The translations under genes were made by a program, and so were the position numbers. A stretch of 35,924 bases of DNA from Nitrospinaceae bacterium (GTDB taxonomy: Bacteria; Nitrospinota; Nitrospinia; Nitrospinales; VA-1). The stretch spans positions 1-35,924 of the forward strand of contig JAJDBA010000309.1 in assembly GCA_029261675.1 (NCBI GenBank). Reading direction: 5' to 3'. Shown in pieces: positions 25,963-33,625 of this stretch (position 1 is its first letter; each line of letters starts with the position of its first letter). The notes below the pieces were generated by a model. The model saw nothing but the letters and a program-made list of their open reading frames with translations. It was not told the origin of the DNA and made no database searches.

Positions 25963-26633
25963 GAAATCACCGCCTGATCATTGACAATCCTTCCATCTTT
26001 CATTTGGATGATTCGTTTAGCCTGTTCGGCGATCTCTGTTTCGTGGGTGACTAGAATGAGAGTCACGGCCTCATCATTTAGTTCATGAAAAAGGGACATG
26101 ATTTCTTCCCCCGTCACTGAATCAAGATTTCCCGTGGGCTCATCTGCAAGAATGATGGCAGGTTTGTTGACCAAAGCCCTGGCTATGGCGACTCTTTGTT
26201 TTTCTCCGCCCGAAAGCTCAGTGGGCTTATGTTGCGCTCTATGTTTCAGTCCGACTCTTTCCAGTGCCTGCATGGCTATATCTGTCGAATTGGCAACTCT
26301 GCCGTAAAGTAAAGGCAATTCTGTATTCTCAAGAGCGGTAGCACGAGGCAGCAAATTAAAGCTTTGAAAGACAAATCCGATTCGCTGATTCCTTACTTCT
26401 GCCAGTTGATTCGGTTTTAAGCCACCTATATCGACATCCTCTAAGCGATAGCTGCCCGTGGTTGGCAAGTCGAGGCACCCTAGCAGGTTCATCAAAGTCG
26501 ATTTGCCACTGCCTGAAGGGCCCATTATAGCAACAAACTCACCTTTCTCTATTTGAAAGCTGACTTCACGTAAAGCCGAAACAGACAAAGTACCCGAGTC
26601 ATAAGTTTTGGAAAGATTTTCGACTGCAATCAA
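25956..26633 (-). CDS. ABC transporter ATP-binding protein, MacB/LolD type
   Basis: The 225-residue ATPase has Walker A 'GPSGSGKST' near residue 38, Q-loop 'FVFQSFNLLPR', signature 'LSGGEKQRVAIARAL' near 140, Walker B 'IILADEPTGNLDS' near 160 and H-loop His in 'LVTHETE' near 200. It powers the permease downstream. It starts 13 bp after the membrane-fusion gene. All catalytic motifs are intact. Confidence 0.95.
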   Translation of the reverse strand: MIAVENLSKTYDSGTLSVSALREVSFQIEKGEFVAIMGPSGSGKSTLMNLLGCLDLPTTGSYRLEDVDIGGLKPNQLAEVRNQRIGFVFQSFNLLPRATALENTELPLLYGRVANSTDIAMQALERVGLKHRAQHKPTELSGGEKQRVAIARALVNKPAIILADEPTGNLDSVTGEEIMSLFHELNDEAVTLILVTHETEIAEQAKRIIQMKDGRIVNDQAVISC

Positions 26634-26646
26634 AACGACCTCATAG

Positions 26647-27969
26647 CTATTTCGAACGAATCATCCACAGAATTTTCTTTAACGAGGAACCTGTCGTGCT
26701 GGCACTTTTCGCTTCTTCTAAAGCTTTTTCCCAGTCTCCCAAGATCACCTGATCTCCAGGAACAAGGCCCGAAACGATTTGCACGTGAATAGGATTTCTT
26801 ATTCCGGTCTGAACCGCAATTTTCTCTGGCTTATCATCCTTCAAAACCATAGCGAATTTTCCATCCTCTCCATCACGAATGCCAGCTCGTGAAGTGAAAA
26901 CGGTATTTTCGACATGTTCGGTAACAATATCTATATTGGCAGACATCATGGGTTTTAAAATTTTACGTCCTTTACCAGTAACTTCAATTTTCACCTTAAA
27001 TATGGTTATGCTATTTTCTACTAAACCCTGCGGGGCAATGCGTTTGACACGTCCTTTAAATTTTCTATCCGAGAATGCGTCTGCCGTTATATCAACCTCA
27101 TGTCCTATTTTAATAGACCCTATATCTGTTTCATCAATATCGGCGATGATAAACAGACGCGACATATCAGCTATGGTAGCAAGAGCGGTTCCACCGCTCA
27201 CATTAGATATCCCGGATGCAATGATTTGGCCTTCCTCAACGAGTTTTTCAATAATCACGCCGGCTATCGGAGCAAAAATTTCTGTCTCCTCGAGCCTTTC
27301 CTCAACTTCATCTAAGGCTATTCTTGCACGTATTACTTCGGTGTTCACCAGTTCAACTTCGTTCTCTTTCATTGTGATATCGTGAACGGAATCTTTTGCT
27401 GCCTGCAATTGCGATTCTGCCTGGATTAAATTTTGCTGATTGACCTTGAAGAGAGTTTGCGCTGAATCCAACGACTCTTGCGACACCACTTTTTGCTTGA
27501 ACAGATCGATCTGTCTTTTAAGCTTGTCTTCACTATCCTTGAGGTTGGTTATAGCGGATTGAACTTCAGCCTGTGACGTTTTCAGATCTGTTTCGTATTT
27601 GGTTTTTTGCAGGATCAGAGCCGTTTCGGCTTTTTTCAGATTTGCTGTCGCACTGGAGAGGTCGGCTTGCGCCTTATCAACATTTCTTTTTTCATCAGAT
27701 TTATCTAATTGTAAAAGGAGGGTGCCTTTTTTAATCTTATCGCCCTCAAGCAGGGGAAAAGATAGGACTTCACCACTGGCCTTGGACTTCACTTCTACCT
27801 TGAAATTTGGCTCTACGATCCCTGTGGCAGAGATGTTGACGGATATTGGTCCTTGAGTTACTTCAGCAAGCTTAAATACGGGTTTTGCGGGGGGCTCTAA
27901 TTCACTATCCGATAAATAAAACACGGCAATAAGAATCAACACCCCGATTAGAATCAGGGCTTTTTTCAT
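26647..27969 (-). CDS. periplasmic membrane-fusion protein, MacA/HlyD type
   Basis: The 440-residue protein has an N-terminal inner-membrane anchor (4-20, ALILIGVLILIAVFYLS). A lipoyl/barrel half-motif follows ('VEVKSKASGEVLSFPLLEGDKIKKG' is its core), then a long alpha-helical hairpin (about 90-225), the second lipoyl half 'IFAPIAGVIIEKLVEEGQ' near 235, and a beta-barrel domain. It bridges the permease to the outer-membrane channel. The ATG overlaps the stop of the channel gene (ATGA), so production should be coupled. Confidence 0.93.
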   Translation of the reverse strand: MKKALILIGVLILIAVFYLSDSELEPPAKPVFKLAEVTQGPISVNISATGIVEPNFKVEVKSKASGEVLSFPLLEGDKIKKGTLLLQLDKSDEKRNVDKAQADLSSATANLKKAETALILQKTKYETDLKTSQAEVQSAITNLKDSEDKLKRQIDLFKQKVVSQESLDSAQTLFKVNQQNLIQAESQLQAAKDSVHDITMKENEVELVNTEVIRARIALDEVEERLEETEIFAPIAGVIIEKLVEEGQIIASGISNVSGGTALATIADMSRLFIIADIDETDIGSIKIGHEVDITADAFSDRKFKGRVKRIAPQGLVENSITIFKVKIEVTGKGRKILKPMMSANIDIVTEHVENTVFTSRAGIRDGEDGKFAMVLKDDKPEKIAVQTGIRNPIHVQIVSGLVPGDQVILGDWEKALEEAKSASTTGSSLKKILWMIRSK

Positions 27970-29546
27970 GTTTCATCGCCTTCAGTCAATTGAATATTGT
28001 TGTCAGTAAGAGTTTGCGCCTTGACCTGACGCAATCGGTTTTTGGACTTTTTGTAATCTATAGTTGCTTTGATTTCGTTGCTCTGTTCTTCTGCTAGGTC
28101 TTCCTGAAACTCCAGCACATTGAAGCTGGTCGACAAACCAACTTCAAACTTTTTCTCTTCTGCACTGAGTTTCTCTTCAGCGAACTTTCTAGCTATTCGA
28201 GCAGCATGAACTCGTTTTATATCCGTTTTAATTTGTCGATAGGCTTCACGGACCTCTACGGTAATCGTTCTTTCCAGATCTTTTATGTCCAGCAATAACT
28301 GAGCGACCTCAAGTCTTTTTGCAGTCAGTTTGCTTTTTGCGGCACGGTTGCCAAGAGGGTAGCTCAAGTTCAATCCAAACTGCCAAAGATGATATTTACC
28401 TGTAGTGAGCTCGCTGAGGGATTTGTCATATCCTCCACCAAACTTACTGAGTCCCTGAACAGTACCGCTGGTGATATTTATGGCCTCACCGCTGATGCCA
28501 TTGAGCCCCAAGCTGCTAACGAGATCGAGTGTGGGGTATAGCTGGTTTTCATTGTATTTAACTTCAATGTTGCGATTATCAAGTTCCTTCTTTTTACCCA
28601 ACAGATCAGGCCTTTGGCTTAAAGCTGCCTGTAGTGCCTCATCGAGAGTTCCTTCCATCCCAGGGTCAAATAAGGGTGCATCAGTAGGGCGAATACCTTT
28701 TTGGCCACGCTCAGAGTCAAAAGTGTAATTGAGGATGTTTTTCAAGTTATCTTCATTATCAAGAATAAGATCTTGCGCGCTTAAGAGCAACTGATCGCGA
28801 GATGCAACTTCTGATTGTGCTTGCAAAACCTCTAATGGAGCCATGGTGCCAACATCAACCTGAGCTTTAACCTGCTTTTCCAGATCTTGTGCCCGTTCCA
28901 GCGATTTTTTCTTTACCTTTAGATCCTCAATACTGAAAACCAGATCCCAGTAAATGTTCTCAGCTTCGGTAATCACATCAATGACAGAACTTTTAAACTC
29001 ATAGTCCGATATCTTCTGATTGTTTTTAGCGATATAAATTTCACGCTTGTTATTATCAATCCCAAAATCTTTTAACAGGGGCTGGGTTAGCGTCAAGTTC
29101 ACATCTGAGGTGTATTGCGGGTTGAGTCCCACAAAGGTTGAGTTGGTCAAACTTCTGTTGGTATCGAAACTCAACTCATAATCTCCCCCTGTCACAAATT
29201 TTTGTGCGATAGAAAAGTCCCAGTCATAATCCTGATTTCTACTTTTAGTGGGGTTCGCAAAAGCACCTGCAGCCTGACGCGTTTCCTCGCCTACGGCTAA
29301 TTCAAAATCAAAGGTGGCATCGAAATCCGCTTCTTTTTCAAAAATAGATTGTTCAACAATTTTCGAATTGTATTTTTGAACCGCAATACTCAAATTATTT
29401 TTTAATGTGTCTGCAATCGCTTCTTTCAGAGTCAAAGAAACAGGAAGAGGGGATATAGAAATTTCCTCGGCAATAACCTTTTGCGGTGCTAGAAATAAGG
29501 CGGTAAAAGTAACGCCACAGATTATAATTTTGCTGATAAAACCCAT
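27966..29546 (-). CDS. TolC-family outer-membrane efflux channel
   Basis: The 526-residue protein has a signal peptide (1-26, ending 'APQKVIAEE'). Two outer-membrane-efflux repeats follow (about 35-270 and 300-510), each beginning with 'LKEAIADTLKNN'- or 'LDEALQAALSQRPDL'-like helices. It would form the trimeric tunnel through periplasm and outer membrane. It is the first gene of a four-gene operon. A GGAG lies 11 bases before the ATG. A TATAAT on the minus strand at 29594-29589 is a possible -10 with no clear -35. Confidence 0.94.
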   Translation of the reverse strand: MGFISKIIICGVTFTALFLAPQKVIAEEISISPLPVSLTLKEAIADTLKNNLSIAVQKYNSKIVEQSIFEKEADFDATFDFELAVGEETRQAAGAFANPTKSRNQDYDWDFSIAQKFVTGGDYELSFDTNRSLTNSTFVGLNPQYTSDVNLTLTQPLLKDFGIDNNKREIYIAKNNQKISDYEFKSSVIDVITEAENIYWDLVFSIEDLKVKKKSLERAQDLEKQVKAQVDVGTMAPLEVLQAQSEVASRDQLLLSAQDLILDNEDNLKNILNYTFDSERGQKGIRPTDAPLFDPGMEGTLDEALQAALSQRPDLLGKKKELDNRNIEVKYNENQLYPTLDLVSSLGLNGISGEAINITSGTVQGLSKFGGGYDKSLSELTTGKYHLWQFGLNLSYPLGNRAAKSKLTAKRLEVAQLLLDIKDLERTITVEVREAYRQIKTDIKRVHAARIARKFAEEKLSAEEKKFEVGLSTSFNVLEFQEDLAEEQSNEIKATIDYKKSKNRLRQVKAQTLTDNNIQLTEGDET

Positions 29547-29957
29547 ATTTTTTTGAACTCCAAACCTTAAATAAGTAGAGATATACCCATTATATTTACC
29601 GGACTCACTAATTGATATGACAAACGCAAGCTGGGTTGTTAAAATTTTCCCTTTATAATTGAGCTTTGCGCAAATAAATAGTTGATTTTTATGTTATTTA
29701 TCGGATTTTTAGGGCTTTTTCTTGAATATCTTTTGAAAAACCATTTTACGACTACCCCTTAGAAATATTTCCCAACAAATCTATATATAGGATAAGATAA
29801 TATATTTTAAATTAATAAATAAAACAATAATTTAAAAATTAGCGTAACCTCGTTTCGATAGGGGCAATTTACATTTACTGTGGTATATCGAGCGGAAATG
29901 CTATATAGTTAATTATCGATTAGGAACGATTATTTCACTCAAAGGTCAGGACGGACC
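29547..29957. promoter_or_regulatory. 411-bp divergent intergenic region between exporter and regulator
   Basis: The gap is very AT-rich, especially 29770-29845. A TATAAT (minus strand, 29594-29589) could serve the exporter operon. On the regulator side a direct repeat CGATTA occurs at 29917-29922 and 29927-29932, start points 10 bp apart (one helical turn), about 25 bp before the regulator ATG. TATAT/ATATA half-sites flank 29884-29907. I see no RNA gene, ORF or transposon end. Confidence 0.5.
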
Positions 29958-30587
29958 ATGTCAAGAATCACTGCAGCTGATATTTTAAAGGTAGTGCCCA
30001 TAACCCGGAAGACACTATGGTTGTGGCAAAAAAAATACCGCTTTTTCCCAGATCCGCAAAAAGAAGGCCATCCTGGCGGCAAAGGTATCGTGGGCTATTA
30101 TCCCGCCTGGGTAGAGGAACGGTGCAAGCAGGTTTATGCCTTACAAAAAAAGGGCTACACCATTGCGATGATCCAGGAGATTTTAGAGAAAGAGAAAAAA
30201 GATAAGTCGACTCGAAAAGTATTGGTGGTCGATGATGAAGTTAAATTTTGCGATCTTCTAAAAAAGATTTTCCAGAAAAACAATTTTCTTGTTGAGACCG
30301 CGTACGATGGATGGGAAGCGGGAAAAAAAGCGGCAGAGTTTCAGCCCACCATTATGATTTTAGATATTACCTTGCCCGGCATCAATGGATTGCAGGTTTG
30401 CAAAAACTTGCGGGCAGATCCTAAAACGGAAAATATAAAAATTATCAGCATATCTGGAGATTTACGTTACTCCGAAGCTGAGGTTCTCGAAGCAGGGGCC
30501 AATTCATTTTTCACCAAGCCTGTTAACTTCGAAATTTTGCTTTCTTTATGTAATGACTTTGTGACCCTCCCAGAATCGCAAACATAA
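29958..30587 (+). CDS. MerR-type HTH fused to a response-regulator receiver domain
   Basis: The 209-residue protein has an N-terminal MerR-like winged helix (1-75: 'ITAADILKVVPITRKTLWLWQKKY', then 'GYTIAMIQEILEKEKK'). A CheY-like receiver domain spans 87-205, with acidic pocket Asp92/Asp93, phospho-acceptor Asp136 in 'ILDITLPGI', Ser/Thr in 'ISISGD' and Lys187 in 'FFTKPV'. Most response regulators place the receiver first; here DNA binding is N-terminal. No histidine kinase gene is adjacent; the only kinase in the window is about 10 kb away. It is divergent from the exporter operon and may regulate it or itself. Confidence 0.87.
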   Translation: MSRITAADILKVVPITRKTLWLWQKKYRFFPDPQKEGHPGGKGIVGYYPAWVEERCKQVYALQKKGYTIAMIQEILEKEKKDKSTRKVLVVDDEVKFCDLLKKIFQKNNFLVETAYDGWEAGKKAAEFQPTIMILDITLPGINGLQVCKNLRADPKTENIKIISISGDLRYSEAEVLEAGANSFFTKPVNFEILLSLCNDFVTLPESQT

Positions 30588-30701
30588 CCCCTGTATTTCA
30601 ACCTGATGGCATTTGCTGGCAGTCTGCCTTTTTCAATTCGCAAATAGAAAAGGGTTATGCTATAAGCATGATCACGTTTTTTTAGCAGAAATGGTTTATT
30701 T

Positions 30702-31520
30702 ATGACTACAGATATTAAAGAGCTGGAAAATTCCGCATTAGAGCTCAGGCGTCTGGCCCTGAAAATCATTTTTCAGGCGGGATCAGGGCACCCAGGTGGC
30801 AGCTTGTCGGCAACCGACTTGATGACCGCTTTGTTCTTCGGTGGAATCCTTCGATACGACTCCAGCAATCCAAAAGACCCCAAACGCGACCGTTTTTTAT
30901 TGAGCAAAGGCCATGCTTCCGGGATTCATTATTCCGTTCTTGCAAGGGCAGGATTCATTGAAGTGTCCGACCTCGATGACTATAGAAAAATTAACAGCAA
31001 ACGATTTCTTTCTGGCCATTGCCACCCTAAAACTCCAGGTGTTGAAATTGCCTCAGGTAGCTTAGGACAAGGGTTGAGTGTCGCTCACGGGATAGCATTA
31101 GGAACCCGACTGCAAGGCTTTGACTCCAAAACTTATGTCATCTTAGGGGATGGTGAGATACAAGAAGGACAGATTTGGGAAGCGGCAATGTCAGCATCGA
31201 AGTTTAAAAGCAATAACCTCATTGCGATTGTCGACTTTAATAAAGTAGCGCAAGACAATATCACCAAAGACCTTAAAGATATCGAGCCGATTGAAGCCAA
31301 ATGGGAATCATTCGGTTGGGATGTCCACCGTATCGACGGTCATAAAATGGATGAGATAATGAAGGTCTTGCAATTACCTGCACATCCAGACAAACCAAGG
31401 GTTATCATAGCCGACACCATCAAAGGTAAAGGTGTCAGCTTTATGGAAGGACAAACCGCCTGGCATGGTGTAGCGCCTTCTAAAGAAGATTATGAAAAAG
31501 CTTTAAAGGAATTGGAGTAA
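30702..31520 (+). CDS. transketolase, N-terminal (thiamine-diphosphate-binding) subunit
   Basis: The 272-residue protein corresponds to the N-terminal third of a full transketolase. 'GHPGGSLSATDLMTALFF' is near residue 27, 'SKGHASGIHY' near 66, the ThdP/metal motif 'LGDGEIQEGQIWEAAMSA' near 147 and 'IVDFNKVAQD' near 178. It transfers two-carbon ketol units in the pentose phosphate pathway together with the next gene's product. Two-gene transketolases are common in archaea and some bacteria; the parts are separate here by design (own start and ribosome site downstream). Confidence 0.93.
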   Translation: MTTDIKELENSALELRRLALKIIFQAGSGHPGGSLSATDLMTALFFGGILRYDSSNPKDPKRDRFLLSKGHASGIHYSVLARAGFIEVSDLDDYRKINSKRFLSGHCHPKTPGVEIASGSLGQGLSVAHGIALGTRLQGFDSKTYVILGDGEIQEGQIWEAAMSASKFKSNNLIAIVDFNKVAQDNITKDLKDIEPIEAKWESFGWDVHRIDGHKMDEIMKVLQLPAHPDKPRVIIADTIKGKGVSFMEGQTAWHGVAPSKEDYEKALKELE

Positions 31521-31522
31521 GA

Positions 31523-32458
31523 ATGAAAGACGCAGCAACACGCGATGCCTACGGCCAAACTTTGGTAGATATCGGGGCTAATACCGATATCGTTGTTCTC
31601 GATTCAGGAGTCAGTGACAGTACGCGGACGAAAAAATTTGGGCAGGCGTTCCCGGATCGGTTCTTTAATATGGGGATCGCTGAAGCCGATATGGTCTGTA
31701 CCGCGGCGGGACTGGCAACCACAGGCAAAATTCCTTTTGCCACAAGCTTCTCTTGTTTTCTACTTGGCAGAACGATGGATCAAGTTCTTGTCAGTTTGGC
31801 TTATTCGAACACCAATGTGACATTAGCAGGCACCCATTGTGGTCTTGCGGTGGGTGAAGATGGCCCAAGCGCGCAAATGATCGTCGATATCGCCTATACC
31901 CGCGCTATTCCTAATATGATTGTTATCCAACCTGCGGATTGGGAAGAAACCGTTCAAGCCACCAAAGCACTTGTAGACTACAAAGGCCCCGCATATTTTC
32001 GTTTGGGACGACCCAAAGTTAAAGGCATCTTCGATTCTTCCTATAAGTTTGAAATTGGCAAGGGCAGGGTCGTGAAAGAAGGTAGCGATCTGGTTATTTT
32101 TGCTACAGGAACCATGGTTCAAGAGAGCCTCGTAGCCATGGAGCAACTGGCAAATGAAAATATCAATGTGACCCTGGTCAATATATCGACCTTAAAACCC
32201 ATCGATCGTGAAATTGTAGTGGATCAAACTCGCAAACATGGCGCATTGATCACCGCAGAAGATCATAATATTATCGGCGGCCTTGGTGATGCCGTTGGTG
32301 AAGTTTTGCTCGACAATCAAATCGCCGTTCCGTTCACACGAGTGGCCGTTAAAGACCAGTTCGCTGAGACCGGAACCGGACCCCAGTTATATGAAAAGTA
32401 TGGATTGTCCCACAACCATATTGTCAAAGCCGTAAAAGACACCCTTAATAAGAAGTAG
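31523..32458 (+). CDS. transketolase, C-terminal (pyrimidine-binding) subunit
   Basis: The 311-residue partner carries the pyrimidine-binding domain, with the catalytic Glu in 'MGIAEADMVCTAAGLA' near residue 52, and a C-terminal domain (about 185-305) with 'VNISTLKPIDREIV'. The ATG is 2 bp after the stop of the N-terminal subunit and has a GGAG ribosome site within that gene's end. Domain order resembles DXS and pyruvate dehydrogenase beta chains, but pairing with the upstream gene identifies it as transketolase. Confidence 0.93.
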   Translation: MKDAATRDAYGQTLVDIGANTDIVVLDSGVSDSTRTKKFGQAFPDRFFNMGIAEADMVCTAAGLATTGKIPFATSFSCFLLGRTMDQVLVSLAYSNTNVTLAGTHCGLAVGEDGPSAQMIVDIAYTRAIPNMIVIQPADWEETVQATKALVDYKGPAYFRLGRPKVKGIFDSSYKFEIGKGRVVKEGSDLVIFATGTMVQESLVAMEQLANENINVTLVNISTLKPIDREIVVDQTRKHGALITAEDHNIIGGLGDAVGEVLLDNQIAVPFTRVAVKDQFAETGTGPQLYEKYGLSHNHIVKAVKDTLNKK

Positions 32459-32521
32459 TCCCAAATATATAGGGTAGAACCCATCTAAAGGCTGTATTCA
32501 GCCCCCTAAATCAAGCTCCAA

Positions 32522-32552
32522 TTCCTAGTTGACATAATATATGTTATAGGAA
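32522..32552. repeat. AT-rich inverted repeat upstream of the orphan gene
   Basis: TTCCTA (32522-32527) is mirrored by TAGGAA (32547-32552), and inside it ACATA (32533-32537) by TATGT (32541-32545 region). The dyad overlaps a TTGACA at 32529-32534 and has no following T-run, so an operator is more likely than a terminator. The rest of the 32459-32657 gap holds two short hairpins (GGGT/ACCC at 32472-32482, GGCTG/CAGCC at 32490-32503) without T-runs. Confidence 0.4.
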
Positions 32553-32572
32553 CCAAACAATTGCGCGATACC

Positions 32573-32600
32573 TTGGTTAAGACGGTCCTAGAAATATAAA
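32573..32600 (+). promoter_or_regulatory. possible promoter of the orphan gene
   Basis: TTGGTT (32573-32578) and TATAAA (32595-32600) are 16 bp apart, about 65 bp before the chosen ATG. This is a moderate sigma70-like match only. It would give the gene its own transcript, independent of the transketolase genes. Confidence 0.4.
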
Positions 32601-32672
32601 TTTCGGGGCAAGAAAAATTAATGTGATGTTAAGATGTTTTAGTCAAAAAAATATTGAATGGAGTGCCAAACA

Positions 32673-33509
32673 ATGGCTAAAGGAACAAAGAAAGACTGCT
32701 TTATTATCATGCCTATTTCAGATCCTGATGGGTATCCTGAAGGTCATTTTGGTCATGTTTATGAAGATATTATAAAACCCTCATGCGAACTTTCTAATTA
32801 CAATCCAGTTCGCGCTGATGACGTTAAAGAAACGAATCTCATCCATCTAGATATACTCAAAAAATTAATAGAAGCCCCACTAGCAGTTTGCGACTTAAGT
32901 AATCGAAACCCAAATGTTTTATTTGAATTGGGTATTAGACAAGCTTTCGATAAACCAGTAGTACTTATCCAAGAAAAGGGTACTCCTAAAATTTTTGATA
33001 TAACACCTCTTAGAGTATTAGATTATCCAAAAGAGATGAAGTATCATGAAGTTCTGTCAATTCAGAAAGAACTTAAAGCTTCAATAGAAGCTACGGCAAG
33101 TGCAGAAAGTGATTCAACTAATATTAACTCAATAGTTAAGCTTCTTGCTCTAAGCTCACCCGCTCAAATCCCTGATCTAGAAAGTAATAAAGAAAGCATG
33201 GCTCTCGAATATCTCCAGGCAGAAATGAGAGATATGCGCAAAATGCTTGAAGCATCAATGCTGGAAGGTCGAAACCCTAATGGGAAAGGGGCTATAACTG
33301 CCATTGAATATGAAAGAATATCAAATGAAATTGAGAAACTGAACAGTAAAGTACTCCGCAGAAAAATGTCAGCAGACGAAAGGTTTTCGTCCATGCGTTC
33401 ACTTATGCGTGAAACAGAAGAGCTCATTCAAAATTGTGATGACAAGTCAGATCATATGCATTTTCGACGTCTTATGGAACGCATACACCGAGCACTATCA
33501 GAGATTTAA
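32673..33509 (+). CDS. nucleoside 2-deoxyribosyltransferase/TIR-like fold protein with helical tail
   Basis: The N-terminal domain (about 1-125) starts 'KKDCFIIMPISDPDGYPEGHFGHVYEDIIKP'-like. It carries 'AVCDLSNRNPNVLFELGIRQAF' (split here as DLSNRNPNV and FELGIR), with Glu85 where related enzymes have the catalytic Glu, and then 'FDITPLRVLDYP'. This is the pattern of small nucleoside-deoxyribosyltransferase/TIR-like domains that cleave N-glycosidic bonds of nucleosides or NAD; several act in defence signalling. The C-terminal half (160-278) is helical and charged, probably coiled coil. I prefer the ATG at 32673, with GGAG 9 bases upstream, over that at 32658. It stands alone between transketolase and asnB. 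Confidence 0.75.
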   Translation: MAKGTKKDCFIIMPISDPDGYPEGHFGHVYEDIIKPSCELSNYNPVRADDVKETNLIHLDILKKLIEAPLAVCDLSNRNPNVLFELGIRQAFDKPVVLIQEKGTPKIFDITPLRVLDYPKEMKYHEVLSIQKELKASIEATASAESDSTNINSIVKLLALSSPAQIPDLESNKESMALEYLQAEMRDMRKMLEASMLEGRNPNGKGAITAIEYERISNEIEKLNSKVLRRKMSADERFSSMRSLMRETEELIQNCDDKSDHMHFRRLMERIHRALSEI

Positions 33510-33537
33510 AATAGTAAGGCAATTCTCCTTTGCTATT
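33510..33537 (+). terminator. possible terminator hairpin after the orphan gene
   Basis: Immediately after the stop codon, AATAG and AAGG pair with CCTT and CTATT around a 7-base loop, with small bulges. A short TTTT run follows at about 33542-33545. A second perfect dyad, AAACCC-GAGC-GGGTTT at 33574-33589, precedes asnB. Both are moderate candidates. Confidence 0.4.
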
Positions 33538-33625
33538 GGAATTTTGATATGATCACTTCAGCCAATGATTCAAAAACCCGAGCGGGTTTGATTTCCCGAT
33601 AACTCCATTTTCCTTATCAAGTAAT

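Noticed and set aside
30467..30769. 100-codon minus-strand frame
   Set aside because: It overlaps the receiver domain and the transketolase start antisense and looks like a shadow of those genes.
30702..32458. Transketolase broken by a frameshift
   Set aside because: The halves end and start cleanly at the domain boundary, the second has its own ribosome site and ATG, and two-gene transketolases are a known normal arrangement.
32472..32503. Terminator after the transketolase genes
   Set aside because: The two hairpins (GGGT/ACCC and GGCTG/CAGCC) are short and neither is followed by a T-run.
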